Assembly (NCBI RefSeq): GCF_029338275.1
Contig: NZ_CP119789.1
Coordinates: 744,001 to 808,000 of the forward strand
Direction: 5' to 3'
DNA: 64,000 nt
Source of the DNA: Haloarcula ordinaria
GTDB lineage: Archaea > Halobacteriota > Halobacteria > Halobacteriales > Haloarculaceae
The notes under the pieces were generated by a model. It made no database searches. It was not told where the DNA came from and saw only the letters and a list, made by a program, of their open reading frames with translations. Below, in pieces: positions 7,550 to 14,441 of the stretch. Position numbers and translations under genes: made by a program. Numbering within the stretch: position 1 is the stretch's first letter; every line of letters begins with the position of its first letter.

Positions 7550-8268
7550 AGCCACCCCCCGTCCGGGAACTCGAGCGAGAGCGACACGTCAAGCGTCGCC
7601 TCGGCCAGTTCGGCCACGGCTGGCGCGAAGGCGGTCTCCGGGTTCAGCGCGGCCGGTCCGTCCCCCCGGTCGGTGGCGACCGGCAGGTCGTGGTCAGCGT
7701 CTTCGACAGTGACTGCGCCGTCGGCGTCGGTCCGCGTCGAGACCACGTGGTCTGCCGGCGCGTCGAGGTCGTGCAGGCGACCCCGCTGTCGCGGGAGCAG
7801 GTCGGCCCCCCGCTGCGTTGCCGGAGCGACCAGCGCTCGTCGGTCCGCCGTCGTGACCGCGGCCACGGCCTGGTTCGCGGCTACCGGCGGGACGTCCAGC
7901 AGGACGTGGTCGACCCTGTCCCCGAGGTCCGCGACCATCGATTCGAGTCGCTGTGCGTGCTCGGGTGCCTTCGCGCGGGCCAGACGCTCGAAGGGTGCGT
8001 GAGCCGGCACGGCGAGGACCTGCCCGTCCGTCCCGAGGCCCAGGTCGTACAGCGCCTCTTCGACCGGTATCTCTCCCGTGGCCACGGCCGTCACGTCACC
8101 GTCGATTCGCCCCGAGACGTACGTCGAGAGCCCCTGCGTGGCGAACGCGGCGTCGACCACGGTGACCGACCGGCCGGCTCGGGCCAGCGTCGCCGCCAGC
8201 TCCACTGCGACCGTAGTCGTCCCTGCACCGCCCGTCGCGCCAACGAGTGCGAGTGTCGAAACCCCCAT
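7546..8268 (-). CDS. ParA/MinD-like P-loop ATPase
   Basis: A 240-aa deviant-Walker ATPase. STLALVGATGGAGTTTVAVE carries the P-loop; the signature Lys of KGGxGKT is replaced (GATGGAGTT), as in several halophile and pilus-type MinD paralogues. VVDAAFATQGLSTYV and DHVLLDVPPVAANQAVA supply the switch I/II and Walker B positions. It is not next to any partition partner, so it is more likely a positioning or regulatory ATPase than a chromosome ParA. ATP hydrolysis is inferred from the family only. Confidence 0.8.
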   Translation of the reverse strand: MGVSTLALVGATGGAGTTTVAVELAATLARAGRSVTVVDAAFATQGLSTYVSGRIDGDVTAVATGEIPVEEALYDLGLGTDGQVLAVPAHAPFERLARAKAPEHAQRLESMVADLGDRVDHVLLDVPPVAANQAVAAVTTADRRALVAPATQRGADLLPRQRGRLHDLDAPADHVVSTRTDADGAVTVEDADHDLPVATDRGDGPAALNPETAFAPAVAELAEATLDVSLSLEFPDGGWL

Positions 8269-8333
8269 AGGCGACGTGGGGCCCGGCTTCGGACAAAAAA
8301 GTATGGATTATTTCTCGAAATAAAGTCGAGAAA

Positions 8334-8753
8334 CTACTCGCCGGCGATGGTAGCAGCGATGTCGTCGAGTTCCTCGTCGCTCAGGTCCGGCCGGTCGCTG
8401 ACGAGCGCGTGGATGGGGCGGCCACCGTCGGACTCGAAGCGTGGGACGATGTGGCCGTGGACGTGGGGGACCTCCTGGCCCGCCGCCTCGCCGTTGTTGA
8501 ACGCGACGGTGCTCGCGGGGGCGTCGACGGCGTCCTCGACGGCCGGCGTGAGATCGTGGAGTGCGGCGAAGACGTTGCTGCCGATATCCGCCGGCAGGTC
8601 GTTCAGCCGCTCGTGGTGGGCCTTCGGGATGACGAGCGTGTGGCCCGGCGCGAGCGGGTTGGCGTCCAGGAAGGCGAGCACGTCGTCGTCCTCGTAGACC
8701 GTGCGGCTGGGGATGTCGCCGTCGACGATTTTACAGAAGATGCAGTCGTCCAT
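8334..8753 (-). CDS. HIT family nucleotide hydrolase/transferase
   Basis: A 139-aa histidine-triad protein, Hint-like. It opens DDCIFCKIVDGDIPSR with the two zinc-type Cys, and the triad HVHGHIVPR lies near residue 97. It is expected to hydrolyse AMP conjugates such as adenosine phosphoramidates. Length and motif order match the family. It is monocistronic. The 296 bp upstream hold no gene, only a hairpin-ended element. Confidence 0.94.
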   Translation of the reverse strand: MDDCIFCKIVDGDIPSRTVYEDDDVLAFLDANPLAPGHTLVIPKAHHERLNDLPADIGSNVFAALHDLTPAVEDAVDAPASTVAFNNGEAAGQEVPHVHGHIVPRFESDGGRPIHALVSDRPDLSDEELDDIAATIAGE

Positions 8754-9049
8754 GTTCGGGGCGTCGGACGGCGATTACATCAAGGTTGGCCCGTACTGCG
8801 AAACTGTTCTGCATCGTTCGTGTCGACACAGGAGACCAGAAAGCCCCGGCTGGCTGAACTCGGGGGCCTCGCTGCGGTCCTCACTCACTGCGTTCGTTGC
8901 GGTCCTTGCGTCTTCCGCCGTCGTTCAGCCAGCCGCCCCTTTCATTCCCACCAACACAGATGGTTCAGATTGCTACAATCCATCTGCTGGCCGGCCTGCT
9001 GTTTCTCGATTCGACTAAAATGTTACCAACAGGGTATCATCCCAAGCAG
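8754..9049. other. Intergenic stretch with hairpin-ended element and AT-rich edge
   Basis: No coding gene is supported. It holds the promoter side of the HIT gene, the inverted-repeat element at 8839-8949, and from about 8990 a rapid drop in GC that marks the edge of the next accessory pair. Confidence 0.6.
8839..8949. repeat. MITE-like element with 13-bp perfect inner inverted repeats
   Basis: CGGCTGGCTGAAC at 8847-8859 is perfectly inverted as GTTCAGCCAGCCG at 8923-8935. The similarity extends outward to GAAAG (8839-8843) and its complement CTTTC (8938-8942) with about three mismatches between. The core of about 63 bp is GC-rich with CTCGCTGCGG/CTCACTCACTGCG tracts seen in many haloarchaeal intergenic repeats. 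It has no ORF and could be a small non-autonomous element or a strong hairpin. Confidence 0.5.
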
Positions 9050-9673
9050 TTAGAGGAAAAGCGTTCTAATAATTAAAAATACAATAAAGAGGACAATTCC
9101 GAGAGCAACTAATCCTTGAAGGACTGCAAAAATCGCTTCGGACGTAGACATTTCGTCGTCTGCTTGTACTTCACTGTTATCAACAACATCTACAGATTCG
9201 ATATCTTCCTCGGTCTCTTGTTCTTGCACTGTTCCTTCTGCAGTGTTACCCGTGTAATCCTCTACAAGGTCGTAGGCGTCAAGTTCATCAATTATCCGTA
9301 ATAGCGTGTCTCCGTTGACTAACTTGACGTTAAGCACCGAAGCCCGGTTGTTGGCGGGAGCGGAGAACTCACTCGTCGTAACGACAATTACTGTATCGGC
9401 CTCAGGGACTTGATGCTGGAGTGACGCATACTGTTGGATGTCTGACGAAGACACCTTGTTATCTGGTGCGTTTCTTTTCGCCTGAATTACCTGGGTCTGA
9501 TTGAACGGTTCTGATTTCTCTACAAGTACGTCAATCCCTGCATCTTGTGACTTCGAGGTAACTTCTGAATCCCAGCCCCGGTGCTCCCACAGGTCAGCAA
9601 CGAAATTTTCGAATTGGTATGGATCTATAGAAGATAGTGATTGCTTGACTCCTTGAGTTCGGTCCGCAGTCAT
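9050..9673 (-). CDS. Mrr-type restriction endonuclease domain, membrane-anchored
   Basis: A 207-aa protein. Residues 15-120 form an Mrr_cat domain: DPYQFENFVADLWEHRGWD, then the PD-(D/E)xK residues in QDAGIDVLVE (Asp) and VIQAKRNAPDNKV (Q-x-K). An acidic linker (QEQETEEDIESVDVVD) follows, and the last 25 residues are one hydrophobic helix (LVALGIVLFIVFLIIRTLFL). The nuclease would thus face the cytoplasm from the membrane. It is markedly AT-rich compared with its neighbours. The upstream HTH gene ends in TAATG overlap, so the two are coupled. A defence role is inferred. Confidence 0.8.
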   Translation of the reverse strand: MTADRTQGVKQSLSSIDPYQFENFVADLWEHRGWDSEVTSKSQDAGIDVLVEKSEPFNQTQVIQAKRNAPDNKVSSSDIQQYASLQHQVPEADTVIVVTTSEFSAPANNRASVLNVKLVNGDTLLRIIDELDAYDLVEDYTGNTAEGTVQEQETEEDIESVDVVDNSEVQADDEMSTSEAIFAVLQGLVALGIVLFIVFLIIRTLFL

Positions 9674-10029
9674 TAGTTGCTAACTTTCCGAATCAGCGTC
9701 TTCAGACCCTTGTACCCGCGCTTGAGTGATTGTCCGAGAATTACCATTCCCTGCTCTACCGCTTCGTCAAATTCTTCGTCATTGACTAGCGGTTCCGATT
9801 CTTCGAGCCAAACAGGGGGTTTCATGTCTTGAGTCGGTTGGATAGGTTCGATTCCTGTCATGGTGTTCAATTCTGCGTGGAACGCGTCGACCGAATCGTA
9901 TCGGTTCAGGACATTACTGACATATGATGAGGAGCAATCACACATCTGTGCAATCTCCTTCTGTGTCGCTCGCGGATGGTCTCTTGCGGTGAGTATTATT
10001 TCGCGCTGCAACTCTGTCATATCGGACAT
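9673..10029 (-). CDS. winged-helix DNA-binding protein coupled to Mrr
   Basis: A 118-aa protein. The N-terminal HTH (ELQREIILTARDHPRATQKE, IAQMCDCSSSYVSNVLNRY) is a clear winged-helix recognition unit. The C-terminal half (about 60-118) has no recognised domain but contains a conserved-looking PPVWLEESEPL and a basic tail KRGYKGLKTLIRK. The ATG at 10029 is chosen over upstream codons. The stop overlaps the Mrr start by one base. It probably regulates the pair or guides the nuclease to DNA. AT-rich, like its partner. Confidence 0.7.
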   Translation of the reverse strand: MSDMTELQREIILTARDHPRATQKEIAQMCDCSSSYVSNVLNRYDSVDAFHAELNTMTGIEPIQPTQDMKPPVWLEESEPLVNDEEFDEAVEQGMVILGQSLKRGYKGLKTLIRKVSN

Positions 10030-10184
10030 ATTTGGTATGTTATTAGGGAACAAAATAAATCAAATGATGAATCTCAAAAATTTATCATTATCGTCTTTTT
10101 ATACACTCCTCAATAGTTTTCTGAGTGCTTAGTGTCTCTTCACTACTCTGGTGACGAAACGATATTCACTCTCGTGACCCGATC
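10030..10184. other. AT-rich promoter side of the HTH-Mrr pair
   Basis: This 155-bp stretch is far richer in A/T than the rest of the window, with runs such as AAAATAAATC near 10051 and TTTTTATACAC near 10096. It probably carries the promoter of the HTH gene. No gene or clear hairpin is seen. Confidence 0.4.
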
Positions 10185-10805
10185 TTACTCGTCTGCTCTA
10201 TCGGTAACTGTCTCGATGATAGCTCTGACGTATCCCTCGTAGGAATAGCCGAGACGAGACAGCCAGACCTTCTGGTAACTCGGGTGCAACAGCGGCACCA
10301 CAGGCACGCCCAGCGCCTCGCTCCGGCGTGGTTCGAGCACGCTGTCGAGAAAGCCGTCCAGCGACTCGTCGTCCAGCGCGAGCACCGTCCTGGTCGCGTG
10401 TTTCCCGGTCGTGAGCACCGCCATCGGTGCCACGGTCCCGACCTCCTCGACCAGGTAGGGCCGGCAGTTCGTCAGTTCCTCGTCGGTCGGGTCCCGGTTC
10501 TCCGGCGGATGGCACTTCACCGCGTTCGTGTAGTAGGCCCGGCTGGGCCCGAACCCGGCGTCGGCGAGTACCTGCCGAATCTTCCGGCCCGACTGGCGGG
10601 AGGTGTAAGCCATCCCGGTCAGGTTGCCGCCCCGCCATTTGTCGGCGTCGGGGTTGCCCTCAGCCGGGGCCTCGCCGACTACGACCACGTCGGCGGAAAG
10701 CGGGCCGTTCCCCCAGGAGATGCACTGACGGCTCTCGTGAAGTTCGGGACAGCGACGACAGTCGTCGGCGAGTGCGTTGCGACTGTCGAGGTCGGGAACC
10801 TCCAT
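10185..10805 (-). CDS. uracil-DNA glycosylase superfamily protein (family 4/5-like)
   Basis: A 206-aa Fe-S uracil-DNA glycosylase-like protein. DDCRRCPELHESRQC supplies the first two cluster Cys, and AVKCHPPENRDPTDEELTNC supplies the others. Motif A is GEAPAEGNPDAD and motif B is LLHPSYQKVW. The insert GGNLTGMAYTSRQSG is closer to the family 5 signature than the classical PFxGxAG, so subfamily placement is open. It would excise deaminated bases in DNA. It is separated by 6 bp from proA, so it could be transcribed as the tail of the pro operon. Confidence 0.85.
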   Translation of the reverse strand: MEVPDLDSRNALADDCRRCPELHESRQCISWGNGPLSADVVVVGEAPAEGNPDADKWRGGNLTGMAYTSRQSGRKIRQVLADAGFGPSRAYYTNAVKCHPPENRDPTDEELTNCRPYLVEEVGTVAPMAVLTTGKHATRTVLALDDESLDGFLDSVLEPRRSEALGVPVVPLLHPSYQKVWLSRLGYSYEGYVRAIIETVTDRADE

Positions 10806-10811
10806 CCAGCC

Positions 10812-12140
10812 CTACTCGTCGGCCAGGTGGCCGGGGTGCCACTCGCCGTCGAACTCCTGGTGCGTGAACGGCAGGGCGTCCTCCCCGGCGTAGGAGGCCA
10901 CGAGCTGGCCGTCGCCCTCCAGGTAGTACTTGTAGGTGGTCAGGCCTTCGAGGCCGACGGGGCCGCGGGCGTGGATCTTGCCCGTCGAGATGCCGACCTC
11001 GGCACCCAGCCCGTAGCGGTAGCCGTCGGCGAAGCGCGTCGAGGCGTTGTGGAAGACGCTGGCGGCGTCGATGCCGGTCATGAACGTCTCGGCGTGGTCG
11101 GGGTTCTCCGTGAGGATGGACTCGGTGTGCTTCGAGCCGAAGGTGTTGGCGTGCTCGACAGCCTCGTAGACGTCCGAGACGACCTTGATGGACAGTTCCA
11201 GGTCGCCGTACTCCGTCGCCCAGTCCTCGTCGGTCGCGGGGTCGATGTCGACCACCTCGCGGGTGGTGGCGTCGCCACGGAGGGTCACGCCGGCGTCTTC
11301 GTACCGGTCGACCATGCCCGGGAGGAACGCGTCGGCGACGGCCTCGTTCACGAGGAGCGTCTCGACGGCATTACAGACGGCTGGGTACTGCACCTTCGCG
11401 TCGAAGGCGACGTCCTCGGCCATCTCGAGGTCGGCCTCGTCGTCGACGTAGACGTGACAGACCCCTTCCGTGTGACCAAGCACCGGAATCTGGGTGTTGT
11501 CCTGGATGTAGGAGACGAACTCCGAGGAGCCACGCGGCATCACCAGGTCCACCTTGTCGTCCATCTCCAGCAGGCGGTCCACTTCCTCGTGAGCCTCGAT
11601 GAGCGTCGCCCAGCCGTCGGGGAGAGCCCCGGTGGCCTCCATGATGGTCTCGTAGAGCACGCGGTTGGACTCGCTGGCCTCGCTGCCGCCCTTGAGGATG
11701 ACGGCGTTACCCGACTTCAGCGCGAGGGCGGCGATCTGGACCAGGGCGTCGGGCCGGGACTCGAAGATGGTCCCGACGACGCCGATGGGGACCGCGACCT
11801 TGTACAGTTCGAGGTCCTCGTCGAGTTCGCGGGCGGCGAGCGTCTCGCCCAGCGGGTCGGTCTGCTCGGCGACGGACTCGACCATCTCGGCGATGCTCTC
11901 GAGTTTCCCCTCGTCGAGCTTGAGCCGGTCGACCAGCGCCTGCGTGTACTCGCCCTCGGCGAGCAGCTCCTCGGCGGCCGCGACGTCCTCGTCGTTGGCT
12001 TCGAGGATGGCCTCGCTGTTCTCGCGGATGGCGTCGGCGATGGCCCCGAGCGCCGCGTCGCGCTCGGCGGCGTCGACGTTGGCGAGCCGTAAGGCTGCAG
12101 CCTGTGCGGCCTCGACCTGCTGTTCGGTCGTCTCAGTCAT
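10812..12140 (-). CDS. proA: glutamate-5-semialdehyde dehydrogenase
   Basis: A 442-aa gamma-glutamyl phosphate reductase, catalysing the second step of proline synthesis. The ALDH-fold Rossmann segments are [20 protein letters not shown] and [20 protein letters not shown]. The catalytic Cys is in [14 protein letters not shown] and the C-terminal signature is [18 protein letters not shown]. The ATG at 12140 lies inside the end of proB (8-bp overlap), so translation is coupled. It is the third gene of proC-proB-proA, all on the minus strand. Confidence 0.96.
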   Translation of the reverse strand: MTETTEQQVEAAQAAALRLANVDAAERDAALGAIADAIRENSEAILEANDEDVAAAEELLAEGEYTQALVDRLKLDEGKLESIAEMVESVAEQTDPLGETLAARELDEDLELYKVAVPIGVVGTIFESRPDALVQIAALALKSGNAVILKGGSEASESNRVLYETIMEATGALPDGWATLIEAHEEVDRLLEMDDKVDLVMPRGSSEFVSYIQDNTQIPVLGHTEGVCHVYVDDEADLEMAEDVAFDAKVQYPAVCNAVETLLVNEAVADAFLPGMVDRYEDAGVTLRGDATTREVVDIDPATDEDWATEYGDLELSIKVVSDVYEAVEHANTFGSKHTESILTENPDHAETFMTGIDAASVFHNASTRFADGYRYGLGAEVGISTGKIHARGPVGLEGLTTYKYYLEGDGQLVASYAGEDALPFTHQEFDGEWHPGHLADE

Positions 12141-12966
12141 CTGTCTCACCGTTTATCGGGACGAATATTGTGCCCACCGATTCCGCGTCGGCGACCTTCC
12201 GCAGGACGTCCGGCTCCGTCGACTCGGCGATGATCGCGGGGATGCCGTGTTCGCTGACGTCCCGCGCCCCGCTGACTTTTGTCCGGATGCCGCCGAAGGT
12301 CGCCGCCGCGCTCTCGGAGACGATGTCCTCGACCTCGTCGTAGTTGCGGCCGACGACCGATATCTGCTCGGCGTTGGGGTTCTCCTTCGGGTTGTCGGTG
12401 TAGACTCCGGCGACGTCGGTCAGCGTCACGAGCAGGTCCACCTCGACGCCGATGGCGATAGAGGCCGATATCATGTCGTTGTCGCCGATCTGTAGCTCCT
12501 CGGTGGCGACGGCGTCGTTCTCGTTGATGATGGGGACGATGCCCCACTCCAGCAGCGTCTCGACCGTGTTGCGGAAGTTGGTGAACCGCTCTGAGTTGTC
12601 CAGGTCGTGTTCGGTGATGAGTATCTGGGCCACCTTGCGGTCGTAGCGGGCGAAGCTCTCCGTATAGCGGTGCATCAGGTGGCTCTGGCCCACCGTCGAG
12701 AGCGCCTGGGACTCCTCGAGGGTCCCCGTCGGGTGGTCGACCCGGCCGATACCGGCCCCGACGGCTCCCGAGGAGACCAGCAGCACCTCCTTGCCCCGGG
12801 AGAGCAGGTCCTCGATGTCGTCGACGAGCTTGTCGAGCTTCTCGTCGTCCAGGTTCGACTCGTCGTCTGTCAGCGAGTTCGTCCCGGCCTTGACGATGAC
12901 GCGCTCGGCGTCGGCGGCGAGTCGCCGGGCGTTCGACACCGCATCGGCGTCGGCAGACTCAGTCAT
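12133..12966 (-). CDS. proB: glutamate 5-kinase
   Basis: A 277-aa amino-acid kinase without the C-terminal PUA domain found in many bacterial ProB (about 367 aa); archaeal forms are often of this short type. [19 protein letters not shown] is the phosphate-binding start, [15 protein letters not shown] follows, then [18 protein letters not shown] and [13 protein letters not shown]. It phosphorylates glutamate for proline synthesis. Both ends overlap neighbours by 8 bp (proC upstream, proA downstream). Confidence 0.95.
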   Translation of the reverse strand: MTESADADAVSNARRLAADAERVIVKAGTNSLTDDESNLDDEKLDKLVDDIEDLLSRGKEVLLVSSGAVGAGIGRVDHPTGTLEESQALSTVGQSHLMHRYTESFARYDRKVAQILITEHDLDNSERFTNFRNTVETLLEWGIVPIINENDAVATEELQIGDNDMISASIAIGVEVDLLVTLTDVAGVYTDNPKENPNAEQISVVGRNYDEVEDIVSESAAATFGGIRTKVSGARDVSEHGIPAIIAESTEPDVLRKVADAESVGTIFVPINGETDD

Positions 12967-13732
12967 CGTCGAAGTCGGCCGCCAGTTCCTCCGAGCGCCG
13001 TTCGGCCGCGGCGACGGCGTCTTTCAGGGCATCGGCCGCGTCGCTGTCCCAGAGGACTTCCATCCCCTCGATGGTCGTCCCGTTGGGCGAGCAGACCGCG
13101 TCGATGAGCTCGTCGGCGGTCCGGTCGTCCTGCACGACGGTCTCGGCGGCCCCCTTGAACGTCTGTGCCGACAGTAACTGGGCTTCCTCGTGGTCCAGGC
13201 CGCCGGCGATGCCCGCCTCGGTCATGGCCTTGATGAAGTAGAAGACGAAGGCGGGCCCACTCCCGTTGACGGCGGTCGCGATGTCCATCTGTGCCTCCTC
13301 GACCTCGGCGAACTCGCCGACGTCGTCGAGCAGCTCGCGGACCTCGTCGGTCACGTCGCCCGTCGCGGCGGTCGCCATGTCCCGGGTCTCGGCGGCCAGG
13401 TTCGGCATGATACGGACCACGGTGGCGTCGGTCCGTTCCTCGACGAAGTCCGTGGGGACGCCGGCAGCGATAGTGACCAGCGTCTGGTCGGCCGAGAGGT
13501 CGAGTTCGTCCAGCACGGCCTCGACGATGTCGGGCTTGACCGCGACGAACACCACGTCCGCCTCGGCCGCCCGAGCGATGTCGTCGGTCGTCTCCTCGCA
13601 GTAGTCGGCGACGGCGGCCAGCGCGTCCGGGTCCAGGTCGATGGCGGTGACCGTGTGGCCGCCCGCCTTGTAGAGCCCTCTGATAAGCGCACTGCCCATG
13701 TTCCCGGCGCCGATAACGCTCGTGCGTACCAT
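12959..13732 (-). CDS. proC: pyrroline-5-carboxylate reductase
   Basis: A 257-aa P5C reductase, the last step of proline synthesis and here the first gene of the operon. It has the NAD(P)-binding [20 protein letters not shown]. The substrate loop and C-terminal helical dimer domain contain [19 protein letters not shown], and [18 protein letters not shown] closes the protein. The ATG at 13732 begins [12 protein letters not shown]; the open frame upstream is not conserved. It is divergent from the DUF4177 gene. Confidence 0.96.
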   Translation of the reverse strand: MVRTSVIGAGNMGSALIRGLYKAGGHTVTAIDLDPDALAAVADYCEETTDDIARAAEADVVFVAVKPDIVEAVLDELDLSADQTLVTIAAGVPTDFVEERTDATVVRIMPNLAAETRDMATAATGDVTDEVRELLDDVGEFAEVEEAQMDIATAVNGSGPAFVFYFIKAMTEAGIAGGLDHEEAQLLSAQTFKGAAETVVQDDRTADELIDAVCSPNGTTIEGMEVLWDSDAADALKDAVAAAERRSEELAADFDDD

Positions 13733-13838
13733 GTTCTTAGTCCATCCCACGAGATGCAAGGACTAACTGTGTTTTCATCTCGCGCTCGCGCGGGCCGCCC
13801 CAAGAATCTTCGCCGGCGACGCCGACAGCGGCGACTGT

Positions 13839-14051
13839 ATGCCCTCCTTCGAGTACCGCGCCCTCGAGGTCGACACGGGGATGCTCGGGTCGAGTAGCGT
13901 CCCCGAGAACCGGCTGAACGAACTGGGCGCCGACGGCTGGGAGGTCGTCGCACCGATTACGGAGAAACGCGGCCAGACGAGCGCGCTCGTCGGCAAGCGC
14001 GAGGCGGAGTCGCCGTCGTCGCTACCTATCGGTAGCCGTTCCACGTCCTGA
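13839..14051 (+). CDS. DUF4177 family small protein
   Basis: A 70-aa small protein with the DUF4177 layout: FEYRALEVDTGMLG, then the helix ENRLNELGADGWEVVAPI, and a closing strand TSALVGKRE. It has no known enzyme function. The ATG at 13839 is preceded by a TATA-poor 107-bp region shared with proC. The last 26 bp overlap the convergent gene's end, so the C-terminal tail SPSSLPIGSRSTS may be non-functional extension. Confidence 0.75.
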   Translation: MPSFEYRALEVDTGMLGSSSVPENRLNELGADGWEVVAPITEKRGQTSALVGKREAESPSSLPIGSRSTS

Positions 14052-14394
14052 GCGCTTCCACGACCGGCATCTCGAGCCACTCCTCCCCCTCGAGCGGTAA
14101 CTCGTCGTTCTCGACGATCCCGAGGTCCGGGTCGTAGTGGACGAGATCGGCAGCCGCAAGCCGTGGCAGGTCGACGTGGTGGAGTCTGATCTCCGTGGCG
14201 CGCTCGACGTCGTGATTGACCTCGACGGCCCGCGTCCCCTCCTCGAGTGCGGCGACGCGCCGCGCAAGCTGTGCCCGTTCGACTGCACCGTCCGTCTCGC
14301 TGACGACAGCGAGGACCACACGACGACGGCGGCTTCCGAGGATGTCCCACGCATCACCCCGTGACGACCGGGGCTGGTGCTTGCGTGCGTTCAT
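14026..14394 (-). CDS. DUF7344-like winged-helix regulator
   Basis: A 122-aa haloarchaeal wHTH protein. WDILGSRRRRVVLAVVSETD is the typical N-terminal helix, RAQLARRVAALE the second helix, then EIRLHHVDLPRLAAADLVHY contains the family's xHHxHLPxL.xA.(L/V)V.YD wing. It is probably a DNA-binding partner of the Bat-like protein upstream on the same strand (gap 47 bp). The target is unknown. Confidence 0.75.
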   Translation of the reverse strand: MNARKHQPRSSRGDAWDILGSRRRRVVLAVVSETDGAVERAQLARRVAALEEGTRAVEVNHDVERATEIRLHHVDLPRLAAADLVHYDPDLGIVENDELPLEGEEWLEMPVVEALRTWNGYR

Positions 14395-14441
14395 ACACGA
14401 AAGGTTGCGCGCCGACTATCATCAACTCGCTACCGGAAGGT

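Noticed and set aside
7546..8268. Plasmid or chromosome partition locus
   Set aside because: The ATPase has no ParB partner, no parS-like repeats nearby and an altered P-loop.
10284..12092. 602-codon open frame on the plus strand
   Set aside because: It is antisense to proA and the uracil-DNA glycosylase gene; in very GC-rich sequence such shadow frames are common, and its translation has no recognisable domain.
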